From JACVRW01 sp035947555 (lineage in GTDB: Bacteria > Actinomycetota > Thermoleophilia > Solirubrobacterales > Thermoleophilaceae): DNA of 34,946 nucleotides. The position numbers and the translations under genes were made by a program. The notes under the pieces were generated by a model that was not told the origin of the DNA, ran no database searches, and worked only from the letters and a program-made list of their open reading frames with translations. Below, piece by piece: positions 15,102-22,979 of this stretch; within the stretch, counting starts at the first letter, position 1; every line of letters starts with the position of its first letter. Location: the NCBI GenBank assembly GCA_035947555.1, contig DASZJZ010000088.1, positions 1-34,946 of the forward strand, read 5' to 3'.

Positions 15102-15881
15102 CTACGAGTGCAAGGGTTTCTGCACCACGCGCCAGCGCGTGAAGAGGTCGCCCCCGCCCTCGGCCACCGAGACCAGCTCGAGCTCCGCGGGCTCCACGAG
15201 CTCCCTTCCGGCGACGATGGTGAGCGCCGCGGCGCCGCCGGCCAGCTTGGGGTTGAGCGTGAGGAAGAGCTCGTCGACGAGGCCGGCGGCGAGCAGGTGG
15301 GAGTTGAGCGTGGGACCGCCCTCGCACAGCACGGAGCGGATGCCGTGGTCCTCGCGGAGGCGGGCCATCAGGAGCTGGAGGTCGTCACCGACGCGGGCGT
15401 ACTCGACCTGCTCGCCGACGCCCTCGAGGGTGGCGTCAGAGCCGGTCCCGATCACGACGCGCTGCTCGGGCTCGTTGAGGAGCGGCAGGTCGGCGGGGAG
15501 GTCGAGCCGTGCGCTGACGATCACCGCGAGCGGATCGTGGGCGAGGCCCTCGCGCTCGCGCTTGTCGCGCAGCTCGTCGGACTTGGCCATGCGGCCGTAG
15601 CGCTCGATCCGGACGGTGCCGGCGCCGGCCATGACGGCGTCGGCCTGGGTCCGGAGGTGGTGGAAGAGCTGACGGTCGAGCTCCGTGGAGAGCCCCTTGG
15701 TGCGCCAGTCGATGGTGGCCTTGCCGTCGAGGCTCGAGACCATGTTGAGGACGAGGTAGGGGCGGTGCTCCGGGGCCTTGTCGCCGAGCCGAAGCTGGGA
15801 GGCGAGCTCAGCCGGCGAGGTCTCGCGCTGCTCCGGATAGAGGAGTTGCACGGGGCGGCAGGCTAACGGCCCGCCGCGCAC
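15102..15881 (-). CDS. RibD C-terminal/dihydrofolate-reductase-like pyrimidine reductase
   Basis: 259 residues from GTG 15881; GTG 15851 is also possible and would drop ten poorly conserved residues. The fold is the RibD_C type: VLNMVSSLDGKAT (substrate and NADPH side), ADAVMAGAGTVRIERYG, and LCEGGPTLNSHLLAAGLVDEL (dinucleotide-binding turn). RibD reductases use NADPH on the riboflavin precursor 5-amino-6-ribosylamino-uracil phosphate. No deaminase domain or riboflavin gene is nearby, so this may be a stand-alone paralogue with a different substrate. It starts 3 bases after the secreted-protein gene upstream ends. Confidence 0.85.
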   Translation of the reverse strand: MRGGPLACRPVQLLYPEQRETSPAELASQLRLGDKAPEHRPYLVLNMVSSLDGKATIDWRTKGLSTELDRQLFHHLRTQADAVMAGAGTVRIERYGRMAKSDELRDKREREGLAHDPLAVIVSARLDLPADLPLLNEPEQRVVIGTGSDATLEGVGEQVEYARVGDDLQLLMARLREDHGIRSVLCEGGPTLNSHLLAAGLVDELFLTLNPKLAGGAAALTIVAGRELVEPAELELVSVAEGGGDLFTRWRVVQKPLHS

Positions 15882-15884
15882 GCC

Positions 15885-16940
15885 CTAGTTGGAGCGGATC
15901 ACGCAGTACCCGGGGAACTCGAAGTTCCCCGGCCCGCTGCCGCGGGCGGCGCGGTATATGCCGCCGTCGCTCGGGGTGGTCATGTCGAAGCGGTTCTCGG
16001 CGCCGCAGCACTCCTCGGAGTGGTCGACGCGGGGGCGTCGGGCGACGACCTGGAGCAGCCCGGAGTTGGCGCGACGTCCGTAGGCGTCGGTGCGGAAGCG
16101 GGAGCGGCCGCGGTTGCGGACGACCCAGCGGGGGTGGAAGACCGCGCGCTTGTCGCCCTTGCAGTAGGAGTCCCAGCCGGCGGGGTCGTGGGGGCCGCAG
16201 GCGAAGGGCTTGTTGAAGACGATCCGCTCCGGGTTCTGTGGGTCGAACTGCGTGATCGCGTTGTCGATCCCGAAGGCCGGGCGTGCCCTGAACACGCCGC
16301 CGACGTCGAGCGTGGTCGCCCACTCCTCGTAGACGTTCTTGCAGTGCGGGCTGGGGAGCAGACGCATGGTCGCGCTGCGGCGGGCGCCGGGACAGTTGGG
16401 GACGGCCTCGCCGAAGTCCGCCATCGTGCGGGTGTGGGCGAGGAGGCGGCTGGGCCTGCGGCTCCGGAAGAGCCAGGTCTCAAGGGAGTGGAAGCGGACG
16501 GTGCCGCGGCGGGGCGACCCGGAGCCCTGGTGCAGCACCATCATCCATGCGAGGCCCTTGCGGTCCTCATTCGCGACGAACACCTTGAAGCCGGGATGGG
16601 GCTCGTCGCTCCCGGCGTGGGCCCCGATCGGCCCGAAGGCGGGCATCCCCGTGCGACGGAAGTGACGGAACGCGCGCGGGTTGGAACCATGTTCGTGTCC
16701 GAACGCGCACCCATAGCGTGGATCGCGAGGAGGATGCCAGGTGGCCCACGCGCGGCCGCCCTTCTGGACGGTGTAACGATCGTGGACCCACTCGGCGCAG
16801 ACCGGCGTGCCGTCGGGAGCCCGCGGCTGGGTGTGGTCGACGGGGTCCGGCGTGCCGGCGGCCGACTCCGCCCCGCCGCCCCACGCGGCGGCGAACCCCA
16901 TCAGGGCTGCTGCAACCAGGTGCACGAGTCGCTTGGACAC
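15885..16940 (-). CDS. Secreted Cys/His-rich protein of unknown function
   Basis: 351 residues from GTG 16940. Residues 1-28 look like a signal peptide (KRLVHLVAAALMGFAAAWG, then AESAAG). The mature part has nine cysteines (about 48, 78, 183, 200, 248, 260, 311, 312, 346), enough for several disulfides, and a GHEHGSNP motif (81-88) next to Cys78. Aromatic and basic residues are common and there are no later membrane segments. No family was recognised. His/Cys content would allow a metal site but this is a guess. It sits between nadA (63 bases upstream) and the RibD-like gene, with no evident functional link to either. Confidence 0.75.
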   Translation of the reverse strand: MSKRLVHLVAAALMGFAAAWGGGAESAAGTPDPVDHTQPRAPDGTPVCAEWVHDRYTVQKGGRAWATWHPPRDPRYGCAFGHEHGSNPRAFRHFRRTGMPAFGPIGAHAGSDEPHPGFKVFVANEDRKGLAWMMVLHQGSGSPRRGTVRFHSLETWLFRSRRPSRLLAHTRTMADFGEAVPNCPGARRSATMRLLPSPHCKNVYEEWATTLDVGGVFRARPAFGIDNAITQFDPQNPERIVFNKPFACGPHDPAGWDSYCKGDKRAVFHPRWVVRNRGRSRFRTDAYGRRANSGLLQVVARRPRVDHSEECCGAENRFDMTTPSDGGIYRAARGSGPGNFEFPGYCVIRSN

Positions 16941-17002
16941 GTCAGCCGGGCCCGGGTTTCGGTCGAGCGACCGTCTGGGTGTTACGGGATGCCGTTCGGG
17001 TG

Positions 17003-18037
17003 TTACGGCCCGATCGCGACCATGCGCTCGATCGGGATGCGAGCGCGTTCCGCGAGCTCGGCGTCCACCTTCACCTGCGGCTTCAGGTCGCGCAGGGTGT
17101 CGTGCAGCTTCGGCAGCGTGATCATCTTCATGTAGCGGCACGCGGCGGCCCGGTTCGCGGGGACGAAGGACTTCGACGGGTTCTCCTTCGCCAGCGGATG
17201 CAGCATTCCCGTCTCGGTCGCGACGATGAAGGTGTCGGCGTCCGATTCGCGCGCGAAGCTGAGCATGCCGCCAGTGGAGAGCATGTGGGTGTGCTCGGGG
17301 TCGATGTCGCCGGAGGCCACGTACTCCATGACCTGGGTCGTGCAGCCGCACTCCGGGTGGATCATGAACTCGGCGCTCGGGTGGGCGGCCCTGACATCCG
17401 AGATGTCGCGTGGGCGGATGCCGGCGTGGACGTGGCACTCGCCGTCCCAGACGTGCATGCGACGGCCCGTCACCCGCTCGACGTAGGCGCCCAGCCACAT
17501 GTCGGGGCCGAACAGGATCTCCACGTCATCGCCATGCTCGCGGCGGATGTGCTCGACCACCCGAACGGCGTTCGACGACGTGCAGCAGTAGTCGGTCTCC
17601 GCCTTGACCTCGGCGGCGGTGTTCACGTACATCACGACGATCGCGCCGGGGTGCTCGGCCTTCCAGGCGCGTAGCTGGTCGGCGGTGATGGAGTCCGCGA
17701 GCGAGCAGCCCGCCTTCAGGTCGGGCAGGAGCACGGTCTTGTCCGGGCTGAGGATCGAGGCGGTCTCGGCCATGAAGTGGACGCCGCAGAAGGCGATCAC
17801 GTCGGCGTCGGTGGCAGCCGCCTTGCGCGAGAGGCCGAGCGAGTCACCGACGAAGTCGGCGACGTCCTGGACCTCAGGCACCTGGTAGTTGTGGGCGAGG
17901 ACGACCGCATTGCGCTCCTCGGCGAGCGCGCGCACCTGATCCTGGAGGCGGGCGACCTCGTCCGCGTCGAGCGCTGGACCGAAGGCGAGGGGCGGATCGG
18001 TAGCCGGAATGAGGGTGGGCAGCTCGATGGGCTTCAT
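17003..18037 (-). CDS. nadA: Quinolinate synthase NadA
   Basis: 344 residues. NadA condenses iminoaspartate with dihydroxyacetone phosphate to quinolinate, using a [4Fe-4S] cluster. The three expected cluster cysteines are Cys111 (KAGCSLAD), Cys201 (WDGECHVH) and Cys300 (AAACRYMKM). Active-site segments VVLAHNYQVPEVQD, FCGVHFMAETA, YVNTAAEVKAETD and MIHPECGC are intact. It is divergent from the NrtR-like regulator with only 32 bases between the starts, so control by that regulator is likely. nadC is 1 kb away in the same orientation, but nadB, the usual iminoaspartate source, is not in this window. Confidence 0.97.
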   Translation of the reverse strand: MKPIELPTLIPATDPPLAFGPALDADEVARLQDQVRALAEERNAVVLAHNYQVPEVQDVADFVGDSLGLSRKAAATDADVIAFCGVHFMAETASILSPDKTVLLPDLKAGCSLADSITADQLRAWKAEHPGAIVVMYVNTAAEVKAETDYCCTSSNAVRVVEHIRREHGDDVEILFGPDMWLGAYVERVTGRRMHVWDGECHVHAGIRPRDISDVRAAHPSAEFMIHPECGCTTQVMEYVASGDIDPEHTHMLSTGGMLSFARESDADTFIVATETGMLHPLAKENPSKSFVPANRAAACRYMKMITLPKLHDTLRDLKPQVKVDAELAERARIPIERMVAIGP

Positions 18038-18069
18038 AGGGCCAGTTTTTGCCTTATGATCGAAAACCG
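18038..18069. promoter_or_regulatory. Shared divergent promoter of nadA and the NrtR-like gene
   Basis: The 32-base gap is AT-rich. On the plus strand TATGAT (18055-18060) ends nine bases before ATG 18070, so transcription should start at or near that codon (leaderless mRNA). TTTTTGCC..GATCGAAAA forms an imperfect T-run/A-run palindrome over about 18046-18066, a likely operator. TCGAAAACCG at 18060-18069 recurs at 18106-18115 inside the gene. Confidence 0.5.
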
Positions 18070-18813
18070 ATGCCCGCAGAGGATACCACGGTCTCCGACT
18101 CTGAGTCGAAAACCGGCGCTGCCGGGCGGGACTCCCCTACCCACGTGACCCTCGCCGTTGTTCTCCAGGTGCGGGACCAACGCCTCTCCGTCCTCCTCTG
18201 GGAGCGTGCCAGGGATCCGTTTGCTGGGGCGTGGTCCCTTCCCGGTGGGTATCTCGAGCCGGGGGTCGATCTCGAGCTGTCCATTCGGACTCATCTCGCT
18301 CGCAAGGTCGACGTGGCCGAGCTCTCCTGGCTCGAGCAGCTCGAGACCCTCAGCGATCCCGCGCGGCATCCGGCCGAGTGGCAGCTCGCCACCGCCTATC
18401 TCGGGCTGGTGCCTCGCGGTCTCGATCCCGCCCTTCCCGCCGACACGGCATGGCACCCCGTCGACGCCCTCCCGGGCAGCATCGCGTTCGACCACGAGAG
18501 CATCGTCCTCGCGGGCCGAGAGCGGCTTCGGGCCAAGCTGTCCTACACCAACATCGGCTTCGCCCTCGCCCCCGAGCGGTTCTCGATCTCCGAGCTGAGC
18601 GCGATCTACAGCGCCGCGCTCGGCTACCCCGTCGACCCGACCAACCTGCGCCGGGTGCTCGAGCGCCGCCGTCTGCTCGAAGCCACGGGCGAGCGCCGGG
18701 CTCCCGGCCGCGAGGGCGGCCGCCCCGCAGCGGTGTACCGCTTCACGTCGCGCGACCTCGAGGTCACGGACCCGTTCGCGGTCCTGCGGCCGCCGGCGGG
18801 CGCGAAGGGCTGA
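18070..18813 (+). CDS. nrtR: NrtR-type Nudix-like transcriptional regulator of NAD synthesis
   Basis: 247 residues. Residues about 22-155 are a Nudix-fold domain (VTLAVVLQVRD, WSLPGGYLEPG); about 160-235 form a winged helix (FSISELSAIYSAALGYPVDPTNLRRVLERR). The catalytic Nudix box is degenerate: where REUxEExGU is expected the sequence is IRTHLARKV, so hydrolysis is unlikely. This is the pattern of NrtR, which binds ADP-ribose-type NAD metabolites and then releases its operator. Its divergent pairing with nadA and closeness to nadC support that role. ATG 18070 is chosen over an in-frame TTG at 18049, because TATGAT upstream gives a leaderless start. Symbol assigned by family and context. Confidence 0.85.
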   Translation: MPAEDTTVSDSESKTGAAGRDSPTHVTLAVVLQVRDQRLSVLLWERARDPFAGAWSLPGGYLEPGVDLELSIRTHLARKVDVAELSWLEQLETLSDPARHPAEWQLATAYLGLVPRGLDPALPADTAWHPVDALPGSIAFDHESIVLAGRERLRAKLSYTNIGFALAPERFSISELSAIYSAALGYPVDPTNLRRVLERRRLLEATGERRAPGREGGRPAAVYRFTSRDLEVTDPFAVLRPPAGAKG

Positions 18814-18858
18814 GCGGAAGTTAGACCGGCGGGCGCGACGAGCTGAGCGGAAGCCAGA
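18793..18858 (+). repeat. 33-bp imperfect tandem duplication over the nrtR stop codon
   Basis: Two 33-base units (18793-18825 and 18826-18858) differ at four positions. Both contain GGCGGGCGCGA followed by GCTGAGCGGAAG. The first unit holds the nrtR stop codon and the second lies just after it, so a slippage event could have extended or reset the 3' end. Confidence 0.75.
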
Positions 18859-18878
18859 GCCGCCGGACGCCGCGGCTA

Positions 18879-18900
18879 GGCCGAGAGGCTGGCCTCGGCC
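18879..18900. terminator. Hairpin between convergent nrtR and nadC
   Basis: GGCCGAG (18879-18885) pairs with CTCGGCC (18894-18900) in the 180-base gap between the two converging genes. No U-run follows. The rest of the gap, apart from the tandem repeat, shows nothing recognisable. Confidence 0.45.
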
Positions 18901-18993
18901 GGCGCCTGTGGCTCGGGCATGCGCAATAGGCGGGCCACCACGGTCATTGCCCGGGTTATCGGTGGCTTGCAAGGGGTTCTGGAGACCTGTTTC

Positions 18994-19812
18994 TCAGAGC
19001 GGGTCCAGCAGCAGGCTCACGTCGAGCGCCGGCGCCGAGTGCGTCAGCGCCCCGATGCTTATGTAGTCCACCCCGGTCTCCGCCACGGCGCGGATCGTCT
19101 CCAGCGTGATCCCGCCCGACGCCTCCAGCTCCGCCCGGCCGCCCGCCAGCTCCACCGCCCGTCGCAGCTCCTCCACCGGCATGTTGTCGAGCAAGAGCCG
19201 CTCCACCCCCGCCTCCAGCGCCGCCGACACCTCCCCTAGCGACGCGCACTCCACCTCGACCACGACCCCAACGGGCGCCCCCGCCAACGCCCGTCGCGCC
19301 GCCTCCGACACCCCTCCTGCAAGCGCCGCGTGGTTTTCCTTCACCAGGATCGCGTCGAACAGCCCGGCCCGGTGGCTGACCCCCCCGCCCGCCCGCACCG
19401 CGTCCTTCTCCAAAGCCCGCAGCCCGGGCGTCGTCTTGCGCGTGTCGAGCACCCGCACCCCCGTCCCCTCCACCGCCGCCACGTACCGCGCCGTGGTCGT
19501 GGCCACCCCCGACAGCCGCCCCAGGAAGTTCAGCGCCACCCGCTCGGCGGCGAGGATCGACGCCGCGCGGCCCGCCAGCTCCGCGACCAGCCCGCCCTCG
19601 CGCCACTCCCCCTCGCGAGCATGGCCATGCCAGCGCAGCTCCGGGTCCACCCGCTCGAACACCGCCCGAGCCACCCCCACGCCGCCCAAGACCCCCGGTG
19701 CCTTCTGCTCGATCCGCGCCCGGGCAAGCGCACCCTCCGGGACCACCGCCGCGGTGGTCAGGTCGCCGTCGCCGATGTCCTCCCGCAGCGCACGGTCGAT
19801 CAGGTCCAGCAT
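18994..19812 (-). CDS. nadC: Nicotinate-nucleotide pyrophosphorylase (quinolinate phosphoribosyltransferase)
   Basis: 272 residues, typical length. It converts quinolinate and PRPP to nicotinate mononucleotide with loss of CO2. Family blocks are REDIGDGDLTTAAVVPEG, NFLGRLSGVATTTARYV, LDTRKTTPGLRALEK, GGGVSHRAGLFDAILVKENH, VEVECASLGE, LLLDNMPVEE and EASGGITLETIRAVAETGVD. All substrate-binding residues seem in place. It is convergent with the NrtR-like gene and lies about 1 kb from nadA. Its start is divergent from the diguanylate cyclase gene across 50 bases. Confidence 0.97.
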   Translation of the reverse strand: MLDLIDRALREDIGDGDLTTAAVVPEGALARARIEQKAPGVLGGVGVARAVFERVDPELRWHGHAREGEWREGGLVAELAGRAASILAAERVALNFLGRLSGVATTTARYVAAVEGTGVRVLDTRKTTPGLRALEKDAVRAGGGVSHRAGLFDAILVKENHAALAGGVSEAARRALAGAPVGVVVEVECASLGEVSAALEAGVERLLLDNMPVEELRRAVELAGGRAELEASGGITLETIRAVAETGVDYISIGALTHSAPALDVSLLLDPL

Positions 19813-19862
19813 GACGCGGCAGGGTATGCGATGGTCCCAACTGGTCGAGAGACCTGGGGAGG

Positions 19863-20882
19863 ATGGACTCGCGCGATACTTACGCCGGCGCCGATCTCGC
19901 CACCTCGCGGCGCTTCCAGGCAGGGCTGCTCGGACTCTGCGGCCTTCTGACGCTCGCGTTCCTGCCGTTCGAGCCCGTGGACGACCAGATCGGCGACGCC
20001 GGCTGGGCGATCGCCGCCGGCCTCGGACTCGCGGCCATCGGGGGCGCCTTTCTGATCCGGCGGCGCGAGCCGAGCTTCGACGACCTGCTCGTGCTCGCCT
20101 ACTCCGGAATAGCGGGAATCGCCCTGCTCAACTACCTCGCCGGCGGCGGCTCCTCGGCCTACGAGGACCTGTACGTGCTCTGGCTCGGCACCGGCGCCGC
20201 CCACCCCCCGCGGCGCGCGATCGCCCACCTCGCCACGATGGTCGCCGCGCTCGCCCTGCCGCTGATCTACGAGGGGACGAGCGGCGAGACGGTCCGCGAC
20301 CTGGCCGCCGAGGCGCTCATCCTGATCGCCCTGGGCGCCGTGCTCACCGCTTACCAGGCCGGGATCAGGCGCCTGCGCGCCGGGCTCCAGGAAGGCGCGG
20401 CGGTGGAGCGCCGGCTCGCGCGCGTGGACGAGCTGACCGGCCTCGGCAACCGGCGCGCCTTCGACGAGACGATCACCGTCGAGAGCGTGCGCGCGGCCCG
20501 CGAGGGCGTGCCGCTGAGCGCGGCGCTCGTCGACGTGGACAACCTCCGCAGCATCAACGACGAGTACGGCCACCTCGAGGGCGACGCCGTCCTACGCTGC
20601 GTGGCCCGCGCGATGGAGAGCTCGCTGCGCCCCGGCGACCGCCCGTTCCGCTGGGGCGGTGACGAGTTCGTGGTGGTGATGGCCGACACCGAGCTGGAGA
20701 CCGCCCGCGAGGTGCTCGGGCGCATGGCGGAGGCCGTGGCCGGGTCCTGTCACGCGCCGGACGGCAGCCCGGTGGGGCTGACCTGGGGCGTCGCGAAGCT
20801 GACGTCGGGCGCCACGGCCGAGGACCTGCTGGCCGCCGCCGACCTCGCCCTGCTCGAGCGGAAGGCAGAGAAGGGGCGGTGA
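19863..20882 (+). CDS. Membrane-bound diguanylate cyclase (GGDEF)
   Basis: 339 residues. Five or six hydrophobic segments occupy about residues 18-165 (for example 21-36, 47-66, 76-93, 122-136, 148-165). The GGDEF domain runs about 182-335: DELTGLGNRRAF (189-200), VDVDNLRSIND (223-233) and catalytic GGDEF (265-269). An inhibitory I-site RPGD (256-259) is correctly spaced five residues before GGDEF, so product inhibition by c-di-GMP is expected. There is no EAL domain. The enzyme makes c-di-GMP from two GTP at the membrane in response to an unknown cue. GGGGAGG directly abuts ATG 19863, an unusually short spacing. Confidence 0.93.
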   Translation: MDSRDTYAGADLATSRRFQAGLLGLCGLLTLAFLPFEPVDDQIGDAGWAIAAGLGLAAIGGAFLIRRREPSFDDLLVLAYSGIAGIALLNYLAGGGSSAYEDLYVLWLGTGAAHPPRRAIAHLATMVAALALPLIYEGTSGETVRDLAAEALILIALGAVLTAYQAGIRRLRAGLQEGAAVERRLARVDELTGLGNRRAFDETITVESVRAAREGVPLSAALVDVDNLRSINDEYGHLEGDAVLRCVARAMESSLRPGDRPFRWGGDEFVVVMADTELETAREVLGRMAEAVAGSCHAPDGSPVGLTWGVAKLTSGATAEDLLAAADLALLERKAEKGR

Positions 20883-20922
20883 GTTGGCCGGCGGCGGCCA
20901 GGCATAGCCGGCGAAAACCGAG

Positions 20923-20984
20923 CCTGACAAGGACGCAGGGTCGAAGCCGTGCTGGGCACGGCGAGACCCGAGGACGCCGTCAGG
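20923..20984. other. Symmetric long hairpin between the cyclase and ftsH (structured RNA or bidirectional terminator)
   Basis: Three nested stems close exactly: CCTGAC (20923-20928) with GTCAGG (20979-20984); GGGTC (20938-20942) with GACCC (20965-20969); CCGTGC (20947-20952) with GCACGG (20956-20961), loop TGG. Between the outer and middle stems are two 9-base internal-loop strands, AAGGACGCA and GAGGACGCC, which share AGGACGC in the same polarity. Such two-fold symmetry is not needed for a terminator. The outer stem includes the ftsH stop codon. Genes converge here, so transcription stop is the simplest role. Confidence 0.55.
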
Positions 20985-22938
20985 TGACGGTTTGCAGCCG
21001 GTCTATGCCGGCCGCGGCATAAGCGTCGACTTCGTCCAGCGTCTCGTGCTCGAGCAGCGCGTCCACGAGGCGGTCGAGCCGCTCGCGGTTGTCCGCGACC
21101 AGGTCGCGCGTGTGGTCGAGCTCCTCGTCCACGATCCGGCGGACCTCGGCGTCGACCAGCTCCTGGGTGGCTTCCGACACCGGGTCGGCGCCGGGCAGGA
21201 GCGGGGTCTGCCCCTGCTGCGGCGCGACCGTCAGGAACCCGACCTTCGCGCTCATGCCCCAGCGCGCCACCATCCCACGCGCGATCCCGGTGACCTGCTG
21301 GATGTCCGACTCGGCGCCCGTGGTCACGCTGCCGTACACGACCTCCTCCGCGACGCGCCCGCCGGCCGACACCCGGATCTTCGCCCGCAGCTCCTCCTCG
21401 GAGTAGTTGAAGCGGTCGTCCTCCGGCGTGGAGAGCGTCACGCCGAGCGCCTGCCCGCGGGGGATGATCGAGACCTTGCGCACCGGGTCCGCGCCCGGCG
21501 TGAGCATGCCGACGATCGCGTGCCCGCCCTCGTGGTAGGCGATCCGGCGCCGGTCCTCCTCACCCAGCACGATCTTTCGCTCCGCGCCGAGAACGATCTG
21601 CTCGAGCGCATCGGTGAAGTCCGCCCGGCCCACCTTCTCGTGCCCGCGGCGGGCGGCGAGGAGGGCTGCCTCGTTAACGAGGTTGGCGAGCTCGGCGCCC
21701 ACCATGCCCGGCGTGCTCTGGGCGATCTGGCCGAGGTCCACGTCGTCCGCCAGCGGGACCGAGCGGCTGTGCACGCGCAGGATCATCTCGCGGCCGGCGC
21801 TGTCGGGCGGCTGTACCGCCACCCGCCGGTCGAAGCGTCCGGGCCGAAGCAGCGCGGGGTCGAGCACATCCGGCCGGTTCGTCGCGCCGAGAACGATGAC
21901 CCCGGCGGCGGGGTCGAAGCCGTCCATCTCGGTCAGGATCTGGTTGAGGGTCTGCTCGCGTTCGTCGTGGCCGCTGAGCACGCCGCCGCTGCCGCCGCGG
22001 GCGCGGCCGATCGCGTCGAGCTCGTCGATGAAGACGATCGCCGGCGCCGCCTCCTCGGCCTGGCGGAAGAGGTCGCGGACGCGCGAGGCGCCCACGCCCA
22101 CGATCGCCTCGATGAACTCCGAGGCGGAGGAGGAGTAGAACGGGACGCCCGCCTCGCCCGCCACGGCCCGGGCCAAGAGCGTCTTGCCGGTCCCGGGCGG
22201 TCCCGAGAGCAGCACGCCGCGCGGGATGCGCGCGCCCAGCTTGGCGTACTTGTCGGGGTTGCGCAGGAAGTCGACGACTTCGACGAGCTGCTGCTCAGCC
22301 TCCTCGATGCCGGCCACGTCCTCGAAGGTGACGGTCTGCTTCTCGGACTCGACGAGCTTGGCCCGCGAGCGGCCGAACTGGCCGAGCACCCCGCCCGGAC
22401 CGCCGCCCGCGCCTCCGGCCGCGCGCCGCAGGAAGAAGATGAACAGGGCCACCAGCAGGAGTGTCGGGCCGAACGAGAAGAGGATGGTCTCGAGCAGCGA
22501 GCGCTCGCCGGGCGGCTCGGCGTTGATCGTCACGTCCTGCTGCTCGAGCACCTGGGACAGCTCGTCCTCGTTGGCGAACGTGGGGATCTCGGTCTCGAAC
22601 TTCTCCGCCTCCTCGCCCTCGTGCCGGACGGGCTCCCGGAACGTGCCCTGCACGGTCTCCCCACGCGAGGAGATCTCCTCGACGTTGCCCTCCCGGGCCT
22701 CCTGCAGGAAGGTCGGGTTGTAGGGGACCTGGATGCGCTCCTCGGCGGGCGCGAAGATCGCGACGATCAGCCAGTTGAGGAGGAAGAGGACCGCAAGGAT
22801 GAGGAGAAAGCGGCGGCCGCTCCAGGGCAGCATGGGCGGCTTCTCCGGGGGCCGGTCCACGCGCACGTCGCCGCGCTTGGGATCGCGCGGCGGGAGCGGC
22901 GTGCGCGGATCCGGGGGGCGAGCCTCGTTGGCCATCAT
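20980..22938 (-). CDS. ftsH: ATP-dependent zinc metalloprotease FtsH
   Basis: 652 residues. Two membrane helices (about 43-62 and 150-169) bracket an extracytoplasmic domain. The AAA+ domain has Walker A GPPGTGKT (246-253), Walker B IVFIDELDAI (301-310) and the GRFDRR arginine-finger region. The peptidase keeps HEGGH (469-473) for zinc and TTGAESD with the third ligand. FtsH degrades membrane and unfolded proteins, including tagged ones. Two features are unusual: the pore loop reads IEAIVGVGA where most FtsH have xEMFVGVGA, so the aromatic pore Phe is Ile, and the zinc motif has Gly where Ala is usual. The first 38 residues are Pro/Arg-rich. ATG 22938 and 22935 are adjacent; it is divergent from groES. 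Confidence 0.95.
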   Translation of the reverse strand: MMANEARPPDPRTPLPPRDPKRGDVRVDRPPEKPPMLPWSGRRFLLILAVLFLLNWLIVAIFAPAEERIQVPYNPTFLQEAREGNVEEISSRGETVQGTFREPVRHEGEEAEKFETEIPTFANEDELSQVLEQQDVTINAEPPGERSLLETILFSFGPTLLLVALFIFFLRRAAGGAGGGPGGVLGQFGRSRAKLVESEKQTVTFEDVAGIEEAEQQLVEVVDFLRNPDKYAKLGARIPRGVLLSGPPGTGKTLLARAVAGEAGVPFYSSSASEFIEAIVGVGASRVRDLFRQAEEAAPAIVFIDELDAIGRARGGSGGVLSGHDEREQTLNQILTEMDGFDPAAGVIVLGATNRPDVLDPALLRPGRFDRRVAVQPPDSAGREMILRVHSRSVPLADDVDLGQIAQSTPGMVGAELANLVNEAALLAARRGHEKVGRADFTDALEQIVLGAERKIVLGEEDRRRIAYHEGGHAIVGMLTPGADPVRKVSIIPRGQALGVTLSTPEDDRFNYSEEELRAKIRVSAGGRVAEEVVYGSVTTGAESDIQQVTGIARGMVARWGMSAKVGFLTVAPQQGQTPLLPGADPVSEATQELVDAEVRRIVDEELDHTRDLVADNRERLDRLVDALLEHETLDEVDAYAAAGIDRLQTVT

Positions 22939-22979
22939 CCAAGGGTATAGGCCGATCGGGGGCCTATTCTGAGAGGAGG
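22939..22979. promoter_or_regulatory. Divergent ftsH/groES promoter with palindromic operator
   Basis: ATAGGCC (22947-22953) and GGCCTAT (22961-22967) form a perfect 7-bp inverted repeat around GATCGGG. It overlaps a plus-strand -10 (TATTCT, 22965-22970) nine bases before groES ATG and a minus-strand -10 (TATACC, 22949-22944) close to ftsH ATG. One protein bound here could silence both genes. Both messages would be leaderless or nearly so. Confidence 0.5.

Noticed and set aside
19106..20662. Long plus-strand frame over nadC and the cyclase.
   Set aside because: Its composition (Ser/Arg/Pro runs) is typical of a GC-rich shadow frame, and it overlaps two well-supported genes.
20901..20984. A c-di-GMP (GEMM) riboswitch, suggested by GGACGC near a cyclase gene.
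   Set aside because: The conserved GEMM helix order and tetraloop receptor are absent and the element lies at the 3' end of converging genes, not in a leader.
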